From the NCBI RefSeq assembly GCF_900142755.1, contig NZ_FRCA01000011.1:106583-170582 (forward strand): 64,000 nt of DNA. The letters run 5' to 3'. Position numbers and translations under genes: made by a program. Below the pieces are notes generated by a model. It did not search any database and was not told the origin of the DNA. It saw nothing but the letters and a program-made list of their open reading frames with translations. This DNA comes from Halomonas cupida (GTDB taxonomy: Bacteria > Pseudomonadota > Gammaproteobacteria > Pseudomonadales > Halomonadaceae). Shown here piece by piece: positions 42,624 through 52,364 of this stretch (positions within the stretch are counted from its first letter, which is position 1; each line of letters begins with the position of its first letter).

Positions 42624-43769
42624 ATGACCTCTTCAACACCTGACACCCAGCCCCAACCTCGACGCAGCTTCGACATCGTCCGCCTGCTGCTGGAAGGACG
42701 TGCCTTTTTCGCCCTGATTGCCATCATCATCATTTTCTCGTCGCTGTCGCCGGTCTACTTCTCGACCAGCAACTTCCTGACCATGTCCTCGCATGTGGCA
42801 ATCTTCGGCCTGCTGTCGATCGGCATGCTGCTGGTCATCCTCACCGGCGGCATCGATCTATCGGTCGGCTCGACCCTCGGTCTGACCGGGGTCTTTGCCG
42901 GCCTGCTGATGCAGGGTGTGCCCATCGAGTCCGCCGGTGTAGTGGTCTATCCGCCGGTGTGGGTGGTGGTGATCCTGACCTGTGGCCTGGGGGCGTTGGT
43001 CGGCCTGATCAATGGCGTGCTGATTGCCTGGTTCAAGGTGCCAGCCTTCGTCGCCACCCTGGGCCTGCTCTATGTGGCTCGTGGCGCGGCACTGCTGCTC
43101 ACCGACGGCCTGACCTTCAATAATCTCAGTGGCAGCCCGGAGCTCGGCAATACCGGCTTCGACTGGCTGGGCTTCAATCGCCTGTTCGGCGTCCCGGTAG
43201 GCGTTCTGATCCTCGTCGCCGTGGCCATCCTGTGCATGCTGCTACTCAATCGCACCCCCTTCGGACGCTGGATCTATTCCACGGGTGGCAATGCCCGGGC
43301 AGCAGAGCTTTCCGGCGTACCGGTGAAGCGCGTCCAGGTGACCGTCTACGTGCTCTCCGGGGTCTGTGCAGCAATAGCTGGCCTGGTGCTGTCCTCGCAG
43401 CTGACCTCCGCCGGTCCCACTGCAGGCACCACCTACGAGTTGACCGCCATCGCCGGTGTGGTGATCGGCGGTGCCGCCCTCGCCGGTGGGCGGGGCAATA
43501 TACGCGGCACCCTGCTGGGCGCTTTCGTGATCGGCTTCCTGTCTGACGGCCTGGTCATCATCGGTATCTCGGCCTATTGGCAGACCGTGTTTACCGGCAC
43601 CGTGATCGTCCTCGCCGTGATGCTCAACAGTATCCAGTACCGGGCACGCAGGAAGCGTGCTCCCACAGAGCCTGAACAATCCGATAGGCCCCAGTCGCAG
43701 CACGGGACAACACAGGACAGCGCAGCACTGGGCAACACCACCGCCAACCCGGCATCACAACAAGCATAA
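42624..43769 (+). CDS. Sugar ABC transporter permease (RbsC type)
   Basis: A 381-aa permease with about 8-10 hydrophobic helices. LTGGIDLSVGSTLGLTGVF near residue 77, the GLINGVLIAWFKVPAFVATLG block and the C-terminal IAGVVIGGAALAGGRGNIRGT motif place it in the BPD_transp_2 (RbsC/XylH) family. The C-terminal 40 residues are a polar tail. ATG 42624; a GTG at 42609 is also in frame. It sits between ATPase and binding protein. Confidence 0.9.
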   Translation: MTSSTPDTQPQPRRSFDIVRLLLEGRAFFALIAIIIIFSSLSPVYFSTSNFLTMSSHVAIFGLLSIGMLLVILTGGIDLSVGSTLGLTGVFAGLLMQGVPIESAGVVVYPPVWVVVILTCGLGALVGLINGVLIAWFKVPAFVATLGLLYVARGAALLLTDGLTFNNLSGSPELGNTGFDWLGFNRLFGVPVGVLILVAVAILCMLLLNRTPFGRWIYSTGGNARAAELSGVPVKRVQVTVYVLSGVCAAIAGLVLSSQLTSAGPTAGTTYELTAIAGVVIGGAALAGGRGNIRGTLLGAFVIGFLSDGLVIIGISAYWQTVFTGTVIVLAVMLNSIQYRARRKRAPTEPEQSDRPQSQHGTTQDSAALGNTTANPASQQA

Positions 43770-43797
43770 AACTCAGACGACAGAAGGGTGACTCACC

Positions 43798-44769
43798 ATG
43801 TTGAACTCAACGACCTTCCGGCGCGGAAAGCGCCTGCTCATCGCCGCTCTCGCCATCAGCGCTCCGTTGCTGGCCGGCAGCGTTGCCGCCCAGGACAAGG
43901 GCCTGATCTCGATCATCGTCAACGACACCTCCAACCCCTACTGGTTCACCGAGGGCAAGGTGGCACGCGAAACCGCCGAGGAACTGGGCTATCAAGCCAA
44001 CGTCACTTCGCACAACGGTGATACCAATACCGAAAGCAACCAGATCGACACCGCGATCACCAATCAGGCCGAGGCGATCATCCTTGACCCGGCCAACGCC
44101 GACGGCTCCATCGGTGCTGTGCGCAAGGCCGTGGACGCCGGAATTCCAGTGTTCATCGTCAATGCCGAGATCAACCAGCAGGGACTGGCAGAGGCGCAAC
44201 TGGTCTCCAACAATGCCCAGGGTGCCGCCCTCGGTGCCCAACAGTGGGCCCAGTACTTCGATGGTGACGTCAACTATGTCGAGCTGTTCGGCGCGCCCTC
44301 CGACAACAATGCCGCCACGCGCTCCAACGGCTACGAGACAGTACTCAGCCAGTATCCCAATCTGACCCGAGTCGCCTCCGAGGTCGCCAACTGGGATCGC
44401 ACCCAGGGCTACAACAAGATGCAGAGCATGCTGCAGGCCAATCCGGGTATCTCAGGTGTCATCAGCGGCAACGATGAGATGGCGTTGGGCGCCATCGCCG
44501 CCCTCAAGGAGGCCGGGCGTCTCGAGGATGTCGTGGTTGGCGGCTTTGACGGCTCGCCGGATGCGGTGGATGCGGTCAAGGCAGGAGAGATGGCCTATAC
44601 CGTGTTGCAGCCGGTGGCGATCTTCTCACGTCGCGCGGTAGAACTCGCTGACCAGTATATCCAGACCGGTGACACCGGCCTCGACAGCGAGAAGCAGTTG
44701 TTCGACTGCATGTTGATCACCGAGGACAACGTCGATCAGTACACCTCACCCTTCGTCCTCGAACAGTAA
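43798..44769 (+). CDS. Sugar ABC transporter periplasmic binding protein (RbsB type)
   Basis: A 323-aa precursor with a signal peptide (1-31, cut after VAA) and a pentose/hexose-binding fold: VNDTSNPYWFTEGK near residue 41, DTAITNQAEAIILDPANADG near 85, SGNDEMALGAIAALKEAG near 222 and GGFDGSPDAVDAVKAG. Closest in pattern to ribose/allose-binding proteins; with the nearby xylose genes a pentose or polyol ligand is plausible but not shown. Ribosome site GAAGGGTG. Repeat copy D begins 11 bases after the stop. Confidence 0.88.
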   Translation: MLNSTTFRRGKRLLIAALAISAPLLAGSVAAQDKGLISIIVNDTSNPYWFTEGKVARETAEELGYQANVTSHNGDTNTESNQIDTAITNQAEAIILDPANADGSIGAVRKAVDAGIPVFIVNAEINQQGLAEAQLVSNNAQGAALGAQQWAQYFDGDVNYVELFGAPSDNNAATRSNGYETVLSQYPNLTRVASEVANWDRTQGYNKMQSMLQANPGISGVISGNDEMALGAIAALKEAGRLEDVVVGGFDGSPDAVDAVKAGEMAYTVLQPVAIFSRRAVELADQYIQTGDTGLDSEKQLFDCMLITEDNVDQYTSPFVLEQ

Positions 44770-44780
44770 GCGCCAGCAGA

Positions 44781-44953
44781 TATTAACCCGGCATGCTTTC
44801 ATGTTGGGTTAATGGCGGCACAGGGACGTGCCGCCGTCGGCCATCAGGCCGACGCGAGACCACACCACACCAGCAGATCCGCGCATCTGCGCCAGTGTGG
44901 TGCGGACGAAAATCAAATCGATCAGGATGAGCTATTTGATTGCCATGTTAACA
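44781..44953 (+). repeat. Five-hairpin repeat element, copy D (most complete)
   Basis: Same orientation as the binding-protein gene, 11 bases after its stop. All five hairpins are present; stem 4 is long (CACCACAC and GCAGAT with ATCTGC and GTGTGGTG). Left end TATTAAC, right end GTTAACA (last TA changed to CA). A separate perfect terminator follows immediately. Confidence 0.92.
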
Positions 44954-44963
44954 AGCCAGATAA

Positions 44964-45001
44964 AGGAAGCCCGCAGCTCCGAGGGGAGCTGCGGGCTTCC
45001 T
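44964..45001. terminator. 17-bp hairpin terminator between convergent operons
   Basis: AGGAAGCCCGCAGCTCC (44964-44980) pairs perfectly with GGAGCTGCGGGCTTCCT (44985-45001), loop GAGG. Read leftward it is followed by TTTATC, so it ends the MFS/xylose operon best; it may also catch rightward transcripts. Confidence 0.8.
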
Positions 45002-45020
45002 GCTGGTCGTGGTACGCCGA

Positions 45021-46427
45021 TCACTCGTAGGACATCTCCTCAAGCTCCTTGCCACGTGTCTCGTTGATGCAGCGCATCACGAAGAAAGCCGACAACACCG
45101 CACACAGGGCATAGAAGCCATAGGCGCCTGCCAGGCCGATGGAAGTCAGCATGATCGGGAAGGTCATGGTGATGGCGAAGTTGGCGAGCCATTGGAACAA
45201 CCCGGCGATCGCCAGCCCGGAGCCCCGCATCTGATTGGGGAACATCTCACCGAGCATCACCCACATCACCGGCCCCCAGGACACGTTGAAGCAGAACACA
45301 TAGGCATTGGCGGCCAACAGTGCAAACACCCCCATGTCATCACTGAGGCGCAGGCTGCCATCGACCATCGCCGCGGTGGAAAAGGCATAGACCAGGCACG
45401 CCAGGGTAATGGCCATGCCCACTGACCCGACCCACAGCAACGGCTTTCGCCCGATCCTGTCGACCAATGCAACGGCCACCAGACAGGCACCAATACTCAC
45501 CGCCCCGGAGATCACATTGATCAACAGCGCATCGCCTTCCGAGAACCCGACCGACTGCCACAGTACGGCACCGTAGTAGAACACCACATTGATGCCCACC
45601 AGTTGCTGAAATACCGCCAGACCGATGCCGACCCAGACAATGCCATGCATCTTGCCACTGGTGCGATTGATCACATCACTCAGGCGTGGCTTGTGGTCAC
45701 GGGTCAGGGTGGCATTGATCTCGTCGAACTTGCCATCGACCTCATCTCCATCGATCACCAGCCCCAGCACGCGCCGGGCATCCGACTCCCTGCCGCTGCT
45801 GATCAGATAGCGTGGGCTCTCGGGGATGAACAGCAATGCAACCAGAAACACCGCCGCCGGCAGCAGTTCCATCCAGAACATCCACCGCCAGGTGGCAAAT
45901 CCGAACCACAGCTCTGCCGTAGCCGAGCTGGAAATCCAGGCCAGAACATAATTGCTCAGGAACGCCATGAACAAGCCACCGATAATCGCTACCTGCTGAA
46001 TGGTGGCCAGACGCCCACGATAGGCCGAAGGTGCGACCTCACTGATATACGCCGGCGTCATCACGCTGGCGGCCCCTACCGCCATACCGCCGAGAACGCG
46101 ATAGACCACAAACTCCATGGAGCCATCGGCAATCCCCGAGCCCCAGGCGCTGATCAGGAAGAAGACCGCAGCGACGATCAGCAACGTTCGTCGACCGAAT
46201 CGATCCGCCAGGCGGCCGGCAAAGAAGGCACCGACAGCGCAACCCAGCAACATCGACGCCACGTTGAATCCCGTGCCGACGCTGTCGGAATTGAACGAAG
46301 CCTGCAGGCCGTCGACAGTGCCATTGATCACCCCACTGTCATAGCCGAACAGGAAGCCGCCAATGGCCGCAATGCAGCAGATGACGAGAATAAAGGTGGA
46401 CCGACTGAACGGTTTGCGATTGATCAT
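45021..46427 (-). CDS. MFS sugar porter (XylE-like)
   Basis: A 468-aa, 12-helix major-facilitator sugar/H+ symporter. FGYDSGVINGT near residue 27, GRLADRFGRRTLL near 70, the ISEVAPSAYRGRL motif near 130 and the central GINVVFYYGAVLW motif near 273 are sugar-porter signatures resembling XylE. It is the last gene of the leftward xylose-type operon, overlapping the ATPase stop by 4 bp. It gives the cell a second route for free pentose beside the ABC importer. Confidence 0.88.
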   Translation of the reverse strand: MINRKPFSRSTFILVICCIAAIGGFLFGYDSGVINGTVDGLQASFNSDSVGTGFNVASMLLGCAVGAFFAGRLADRFGRRTLLIVAAVFFLISAWGSGIADGSMEFVVYRVLGGMAVGAASVMTPAYISEVAPSAYRGRLATIQQVAIIGGLFMAFLSNYVLAWISSSATAELWFGFATWRWMFWMELLPAAVFLVALLFIPESPRYLISSGRESDARRVLGLVIDGDEVDGKFDEINATLTRDHKPRLSDVINRTSGKMHGIVWVGIGLAVFQQLVGINVVFYYGAVLWQSVGFSEGDALLINVISGAVSIGACLVAVALVDRIGRKPLLWVGSVGMAITLACLVYAFSTAAMVDGSLRLSDDMGVFALLAANAYVFCFNVSWGPVMWVMLGEMFPNQMRGSGLAIAGLFQWLANFAITMTFPIMLTSIGLAGAYGFYALCAVLSAFFVMRCINETRGKELEEMSYE

Positions 46428-47479
46428 GCGCCAGCTCCCGAAAGCAGGTTTTCCCTGTTGACCACCGAGCGGTCATCCAGAAGGCGCAGGCCATCATGGT
46501 CGAACCGGTGCAACTGGTCGTGACGTGGTGTCAGGTAAAGGGTGTCTCCGCTGCGTACGTCGACGTCTCCGGGCAGGCGTACGGTCAAATCGCCCACCTG
46601 CTCGCAGTCCACATAGGCAAAGGAATCCGCGCCCAGCTTCTCGACGACCCGGACACGCCCCTGCCACTCCCCACTCCCACGCCCCAGCTCGATATGCTCC
46701 GGTCGAATGCCCAGGGTAGCCGCGCCATAACCATCGGCCACCGCACCCTCGATGAGATTCATTTTTGGCGAGCCGATGAAGCCGGCCACGAACACGGTCT
46801 CGGGGTGCTGATAGAGCTCCATGGGAGCTCCCACCTGCTCGATGTGGCCGGCATTCATCACGACGATACAATCGGCCAGGGTCATCGCTTCGACCTGATC
46901 ATGGGTGACGTAGATCATGGTGGCGTCAAGGCGCTGATGAAGCTCTGCCAGCTCGACACGCATCCTGTTGCGCAGGGCAGCGTCGAGGTTGGACAGAGGT
47001 TCGTCGAACAGGAAGACGCCGGGATTGCGCACGATCGCCCGCCCAATCGCCACTCGCTGACGTTGCCCACCGGAGAGCTCCGCCGGCTTGCGATCGAGCA
47101 GCTCGTCCAGATTCAGCAACCGGGCCGCTTCATTGACCCTGACCTCACGTTCGGCAGCCGGCACTCTGGCAAGGCGCATCCCGAAATCAATGTTGCGAGC
47201 CACGCTCATATGCGGATAGAGCGCATACGACTGAAAAACCATGGCAATGTCACGGTCACAGGGCTCCGCCGTAGTCACGTCCTGACCACCGATGTGGACC
47301 GCCCCACGAGTGACCGTCTCGAGGCCAGCGATCATACGCAGCAGAGTGGATTTGCCACAGCCGGAAGGCCCCACCAGTACGGTAAAGGAGCCATCCTCGA
47401 TCTGCAGATTGAGATTGGGAATCACCGTGGTCCTGCCACGGAAGGTCTTCTTGATTTCGACCAGGGTTACTTCAGCCAT
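46424..47479 (-). CDS. Carbohydrate ABC transporter ATPase (UgpC/MalK family)
   Basis: A 351-aa ATPase: Walker A VGPSGCGKST near residue 38, LSGGQRQRVAIGRA near 134, LFDEPLSNLDA near 155 and a C-terminal TOBE domain (about 235-350). This class energises oligosaccharide importers with two permeases such as those at 49176 and 49997. ATG 47479 (MAEVTLVEIKKTF) is chosen; a longer start at 47524 lacks support. The 3' end overlaps the MFS gene. Confidence 0.92.
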   Translation of the reverse strand: MAEVTLVEIKKTFRGRTTVIPNLNLQIEDGSFTVLVGPSGCGKSTLLRMIAGLETVTRGAVHIGGQDVTTAEPCDRDIAMVFQSYALYPHMSVARNIDFGMRLARVPAAEREVRVNEAARLLNLDELLDRKPAELSGGQRQRVAIGRAIVRNPGVFLFDEPLSNLDAALRNRMRVELAELHQRLDATMIYVTHDQVEAMTLADCIVVMNAGHIEQVGAPMELYQHPETVFVAGFIGSPKMNLIEGAVADGYGAATLGIRPEHIELGRGSGEWQGRVRVVEKLGADSFAYVDCEQVGDLTVRLPGDVDVRSGDTLYLTPRHDQLHRFDHDGLRLLDDRSVVNRENLLSGAGA

Positions 47480-47558
47480 GGTGTGTTCTCGCCTCTGGCG
47501 TGCAGTTGTGATTGTTGGATGCATTGGCCATCGTTATTCAGCACGGTAGTCGCGCCGC

Positions 47559-49163
47559 TCAGTTGACCATGCGGCGATAGCGAAACTCGGCAAAGTCGGC
47601 CGATGTACCGCGACCACTGATGTCGTGAGCGGCGATGCCCAGGAAGTTGCCGGTGAAGTAGCCATGGGCACGGCCACTGCCCTCATCGGAAAGCAGACTG
47701 GCATCAAGCACCGGGCCAACCGGTTGCCAGTCGACTCCCCCATGGGCATAGCGGAACTGCAGCTCTCCTTCTCGAATATCCATGCCCAGACGCACCGGCA
47801 GTCCAGGTCGCAGCACAACACCGGTATCCACGGTTGTCAGATTTCCGGTCGGCCATTCATCACAGCAGCTGATCAGGCTGAGCACCTTGTCGCCGGAATC
47901 GTTACGAGCCACTGCGAGGTAATGAAACTTGAAGCGGTTGTAGTAGGCGATGAGACCAGCAAACTGCTGCAATCCCTCCGGCTCGAACTCCAGCATGGTC
48001 TCGGCAGCGCAGTGGAGGCTGTCCTGCCGGCGAGCCACCAGGGCCTGCTCAAACCATGAGCCCACCGACTCGCGTCCGAACAGGCGCAGATAGCCGGGGC
48101 GATCCCTCAGTGAGAAGAGGCGCTCTGGTTGTGGTGTGCGTAACCATTGAAAGACCTGGGGCAGAGTGCCGAGATGGAAATCGTGGGCTTCTTCCTCGGC
48201 CGGCAACCGTTGCTCAATACCTGGCATCGGCACTTCAAGGGCCGGTGTATTGCCTCCCTGAGCCAGGCGCAACCAGCCATCGGCTCCCCACTCGACCTTC
48301 TGGATGGCCGTCTCTCGCCCTCGTGGTGATCGACGCGTGCCGGGCAATGGCCGCCCGCAGAGGTGCACCATCCATGTCTCACCCGCGGGTGTCTCGACCA
48401 GGTCCGCATGTCCGGCACGCTGCAGCGGATTTTCCGGGTCACCGCGTGATGTCAGCACCGGGTTGTCGGGATGTACGTCATAGGGGCCGGTGATCTCCCT
48501 TGACCGCGCCATGGTCACGGCATGGTCGTAACCCGTGCCACCCTCGGCGACCAGCAGGTGATACCAACCATCATGCCGATAGAGGTGCGGCCCTTCGGTC
48601 AGCTTCATTTCGGTACCGGCGAAGATGTTGTGAACCGGTCCAACCAGACAGCACCGCTCGGCATCGTATTGCTGAAGGAGAATGCCGCCAAAGCGGTCAC
48701 CGCCCTCGCGCTGGCGATAGTCCCACTGCAGGTTGAGTAACCATTTGCGGCCATCCTCATCATGAAACAGCGATGGGTCGAAGCCGCTGGAATTCAGATA
48801 GATCGGGGCGCTCCATGGCCCCTCGATGGATGGTGCGGTGACCAGATAGTTGTGACCATCCTTGAAGTTGCCCTCGTAGCGCTTCATGTCTGTGTAGATC
48901 AGCCAGAACAGCCCATCGGCATAACTCAGGCACGGCGCCCATATACCACAGGAATCGGGATTCCCGCGCATGTCGAGCTGACTCTCTGTGGTCAACGGCC
49001 GGGTAACCAGCCGCCAGTTGGCCAGGTCACGGGAATGATGAATCTGTACGCCGGGGTACCACTCGAACGTGGACGTTGCGATGTAGTAGTCATCCCCAAC
49101 CCTGCAGATCGAAGGGTCAGGGTTGAATCCCGGCAGAATGGGGTTGCGAATCATGTCTGTCAT
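47559..49163 (-). CDS. Glycoside hydrolase family 43 beta-xylosidase
   Basis: A 534-aa cytoplasmic enzyme (no signal peptide) with a five-blade propeller domain and a C-terminal beta-sandwich from about residue 330, the GH43 subfamily 11 layout. The three acidic catalytic residues fit D16 (GFNPDPS), D129 (GFDPSLFHD) and E190 (MKLTEGPHLY). It would release xylose from imported xylo-oligosaccharides. AGGAG lies before the start, and the ABC permease stop is 12 bases upstream. Some GH43 enzymes also cleave arabinosides, so exact specificity is inferred. Confidence 0.9.
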   Translation of the reverse strand: MTDMIRNPILPGFNPDPSICRVGDDYYIATSTFEWYPGVQIHHSRDLANWRLVTRPLTTESQLDMRGNPDSCGIWAPCLSYADGLFWLIYTDMKRYEGNFKDGHNYLVTAPSIEGPWSAPIYLNSSGFDPSLFHDEDGRKWLLNLQWDYRQREGGDRFGGILLQQYDAERCCLVGPVHNIFAGTEMKLTEGPHLYRHDGWYHLLVAEGGTGYDHAVTMARSREITGPYDVHPDNPVLTSRGDPENPLQRAGHADLVETPAGETWMVHLCGRPLPGTRRSPRGRETAIQKVEWGADGWLRLAQGGNTPALEVPMPGIEQRLPAEEEAHDFHLGTLPQVFQWLRTPQPERLFSLRDRPGYLRLFGRESVGSWFEQALVARRQDSLHCAAETMLEFEPEGLQQFAGLIAYYNRFKFHYLAVARNDSGDKVLSLISCCDEWPTGNLTTVDTGVVLRPGLPVRLGMDIREGELQFRYAHGGVDWQPVGPVLDASLLSDEGSGRAHGYFTGNFLGIAAHDISGRGTSADFAEFRYRRMVN

Positions 49164-49175
49164 CTGTGATATCTC

Positions 49176-50000
49176 CTAGCCCTTGACGGAGCCGCCAGTG
49201 AGGCCGGCCACGATGTATTTCTGGGCGGCAAGAAAGAAGATCACGGCAGGCGCAATGGTCAAGGTGACGAAGGCCAGAATCATGTTCCACTGGGTCAGGT
49301 ATTCGCCCTGAAACTGCATCATGCCGAGCGGCCAGGTGTAGAGAGAGCGGTCGTTGAGCACTACCAGCGGCAACAGGAAGTTGTTCCAGCTCTGCACGAA
49401 GACAAAAACGCCAACCGTGGCCAGGATCGGTGTCGACAGTGGCAACGTGAACGACCAGAAGAAACGTAGGTAGCTGCAACCATCGACATAGGCAGCCTCG
49501 AACAGCTCCCTGGGAAGCTGGTCGAAGAACGCCTTGAACAGCAGAATCGCCAACGACAGGCCAAAAGCGGTCTGCGGCAGGACCACTGCCCAATAGCTAT
49601 CGAGCAGCCCGAGATCACGTACCTTGATGAACAGCGGCAGAATCGCCGCCGCAAAGGGAAACATCAGCCCCAGCAGCAGGTAGGAGAGAATCATCTTCGA
49701 GCCGAAGAAGCGGATCTGCGCGAACACATAGGCCGCCGCCGCCCCCACCACCAGCGTCAACAACATGGTCATCGAGGAAATGAAGAACGAGTTGCCCAGA
49801 TAGCGCCAGAAGTTGCCATCGAACAGGATGGCGGCGTAGTTCGCGGGGTCCCAATTCCCCGGTAACCACAACGGGTTGGTACGTAACTCGGCATTGCTCT
49901 TGAAGCCACCGAAGAAGGAGGCCAGCAACGGGCCGATTACCAGGCTGGCCACCAGAATCAGCAGGATCACACGCAGTGTATTGCGGGTTGTACGGTTCAT
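49176..50000 (-). CDS. Carbohydrate ABC transporter permease (MalG type)
   Basis: A 274-aa inner-membrane subunit with six helices and the cytoplasmic EAA loop EAAYVDGCSYLRFFWSFTLP near residue 167, which docks on the ATPase. It pairs with the MalF-type permease whose stop overlaps its start by 4 bp, and with the binding protein at 51017. A C-terminal SVKG is typical of the family. Confidence 0.92.
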   Translation of the reverse strand: MNRTTRNTLRVILLILVASLVIGPLLASFFGGFKSNAELRTNPLWLPGNWDPANYAAILFDGNFWRYLGNSFFISSMTMLLTLVVGAAAAYVFAQIRFFGSKMILSYLLLGLMFPFAAAILPLFIKVRDLGLLDSYWAVVLPQTAFGLSLAILLFKAFFDQLPRELFEAAYVDGCSYLRFFWSFTLPLSTPILATVGVFVFVQSWNNFLLPLVVLNDRSLYTWPLGMMQFQGEYLTQWNMILAFVTLTIAPAVIFFLAAQKYIVAGLTGGSVKG

Positions 50001-50938
50001 GCCTGCCCCTCCCTGGTGGTGTTGCGCTGATAGAAGAAGGCAATGGCAATGGCCAGCACGAACAACACCACAGCGGCAGCACTGCCGAAACCGATATTCA
50101 GTCGCGACAGACCGAAGGAGTAGAGATAGGTCACGATGGTATGGGTGCTGTTGGACGGCCCACCGTTGGTCATCGGGATGATGATGTCGAAGATCTGCAA
50201 CGAGCCGATGATGGCAAAGAAGCCACTCACCACAAGGGCATGCTTGATCATCGGAATCTGCACAAACCAGGCGATCTGGCGTGGCCGAGCCCCCTCCAGC
50301 CGAGCGGCCTCGACCAGATCATTCGGCACACCTTGTAACGCGGCAATGTAGATCATCATGTGAAAACCGAAGTACTTCCACACGATGACCGTCATGATTG
50401 CCGGAAAGGCCCACTGGTGATCGGACAGCACATAGACCGAGTCCTCTCCCAGCGCCTGGAACATCATTGCCGTGATGCCATAGTCGCCATCGAAGACGAA
50501 GCTCCAGATCAAGCCAGCAGCCACTTCCGCCAGGATGTAGGGCAGAAAGAACACCAGCCGGAACAGGGTGTTGGTCGGTGTCCTGCGATAGACGAGAAGC
50601 GCCAGCCCCAATGCCAGCGGCATCTGGACGAGCAGCGAGACAAGAATCAGTTTGGCGGTATTCCACAGCGCAGTATGAAATACCGAGTGGTCCAGCAGGC
50701 GCCGGTAGTTCTCGGTACCGACGAAGTCGGACGGCGAGCCATAGCCGTTCCATGAGAAACCACTATAGTAGGCCGCATCCACCAGCGGCAGGATAACGAA
50801 CAGTGAGAACAGGATCAGGGCCGGTGGCAACAGAATCAGTACAGCGGAAAGCCTGCCACTGACCACATTCTTCCTGATGCGATCAGTCGTGCTCCTCTTG
50901 TGCACAGCAGAGCGAGTCATGATTGTCATGGGGGGCAT
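49997..50938 (-). CDS. Carbohydrate ABC transporter permease (MalF type)
   Basis: A 313-aa permease with six helices after a charged N-terminus, and an EAA-type loop EAARLEGARPRQIAWFVQIP near residue 210. The start is uncertain: ATGs at 50938, 50929 and 50920 are all in frame and none has a strong ribosome site. It overlaps the MalG start by 4 bp. It is separated from the binding-protein gene by 78 bases. Confidence 0.88.
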   Translation of the reverse strand: MPPMTIMTRSAVHKRSTTDRIRKNVVSGRLSAVLILLPPALILFSLFVILPLVDAAYYSGFSWNGYGSPSDFVGTENYRRLLDHSVFHTALWNTAKLILVSLLVQMPLALGLALLVYRRTPTNTLFRLVFFLPYILAEVAAGLIWSFVFDGDYGITAMMFQALGEDSVYVLSDHQWAFPAIMTVIVWKYFGFHMMIYIAALQGVPNDLVEAARLEGARPRQIAWFVQIPMIKHALVVSGFFAIIGSLQIFDIIIPMTNGGPSNSTHTIVTYLYSFGLSRLNIGFGSAAAVVLFVLAIAIAFFYQRNTTREGQA

Positions 50939-51016
50939 CCATCCCGGGACTGGTCATTGGGGTACGCCGGAAAACCCGTGCCGACGTACCGGCGAAGCGG
51001 TAACGAGCGTTCGGGA

Positions 51017-52306
51017 TTACCGAAACTGCCAGGCCTCCTCGACCCGCTCGGCAGCCTCCTCAGGGGTGGTGACGCCCTGCGCCAGGTCGGCACTGATATC
51101 GTTGACGGTAGCGCCAACTGAAGTGCCCAATGCCTGATCAAGAAACACCTGGTGGAAGGTCGACTCAGCCAGGATGTCCGCCGCACGACGTGCATAAGGC
51201 GTCAGTAGCTCCTCCTCCGAGCCATGCGCAACGGGCACGAAGATGCCCCGCCTCGCCGCCTCACGCTGGTTCTCTTCGTTGAGCAGGAAGCGCAGGAAGT
51301 CGATCGCCTCATCCGACGCACCTCGGGTGACGGCAAAGCCATTCATTCCACCAAAGCTATGGGTATTACCGGCTCCTTCCGCCACCGTGGGAAACGCGAT
51401 GAACTCCAGATTCTCGTCCGGCACTCCTTCACCGCTTACGGAACGTTCTCTGGAGGGGAGATAATCCCAATCTCCCATCAGGTGCAGTGCGGCTTCACCG
51501 TCGCCGAACATGGCACTGGCACGTTCGTAGGTGGTCGACATGAATCCCGACTGGAAGGGCTCGAGTTGAGCGAACTCCTGCAGCATTTCCCCGGCACGGA
51601 CAAAAGCATCGCCCGTGAAACCTCCATTCTCGCCATTTCTGGCCGCCTCGATACCATCACCACCGGCAAGGCGCGTGGCCAGAGCGCCCCAATAGAAATG
51701 CATCGGCCAACCATCCTTGGCGCCCACCACCACTGGTGTGATGCCCTTGTCCTTCAGCGCCGCCACGGCTGCCTCGAGATCCTGCCAGGTCTTGAGCGCC
51801 TCAACGTCAATGCCCGCCTGATCCGTGAGAGCCGTGTTGACCCAGAAGCCCACTACCGTGGCATAGAGGGGCGCACCGTAGACTCTGCCATCCAGAGTGA
51901 AGGCGCTCACCGCCGACTCCGGATAAAGCTCCTTCCAGCCCTCCTGCATCGGCTCGGTCAGATCACGCACAAAACCTGCTTCCACCTGATCGCGCAGCCC
52001 CTCGCCACCCCAGCTGTAGTAGATATCCGGCCGAAGGTCGGACTGCAGCAGGGTCGGCAGGCGTGTCTTGTAAGCCTCATTGGCGATGTACTCGAACTCG
52101 ACATCAACATCCGGGTGTTGCGCCTCATACTCGGCCACAACATCGTTGTAATACTGCTTCTCGATATCACTCACCTCGACTCGCAGTACGCGCACGCTGC
52201 TGTCCGCCACCGCGGCCACGGAGCCAAGTACCGACGCAACAGCAATAGCTGCCACCAGGTTGCGCCGAACCATGTGCCCGCAATCGGGCCGGTTGAATGC
52301 GATCAT
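51017..52306 (-). CDS. Carbohydrate ABC transporter binding protein (family 1)
   Basis: A 429-aa periplasmic binding protein with a long signal peptide (about 1-35) and an extracellular-solute-binding family 1 fold: IANEAYKTRLPTLLQSDLRPD near residue 73 matches the N-lobe, and GGMNGFAVTRGASDEAIDFL near 312 the C-lobe. GGGAGG precedes the start. By operon context the ligand is probably a xylo-oligosaccharide; this is inference from the adjacent GH43 enzyme. Confidence 0.9.
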   Translation of the reverse strand: MIAFNRPDCGHMVRRNLVAAIAVASVLGSVAAVADSSVRVLRVEVSDIEKQYYNDVVAEYEAQHPDVDVEFEYIANEAYKTRLPTLLQSDLRPDIYYSWGGEGLRDQVEAGFVRDLTEPMQEGWKELYPESAVSAFTLDGRVYGAPLYATVVGFWVNTALTDQAGIDVEALKTWQDLEAAVAALKDKGITPVVVGAKDGWPMHFYWGALATRLAGGDGIEAARNGENGGFTGDAFVRAGEMLQEFAQLEPFQSGFMSTTYERASAMFGDGEAALHLMGDWDYLPSRERSVSGEGVPDENLEFIAFPTVAEGAGNTHSFGGMNGFAVTRGASDEAIDFLRFLLNEENQREAARRGIFVPVAHGSEEELLTPYARRAADILAESTFHQVFLDQALGTSVGATVNDISADLAQGVTTPEEAAERVEEAWQFR

Positions 52307-52364
52307 GACGTCCTCCCTTGTTGTGTTGTTGGAGCAGTGGTCTACGACTCGTTATTGAATGGAC

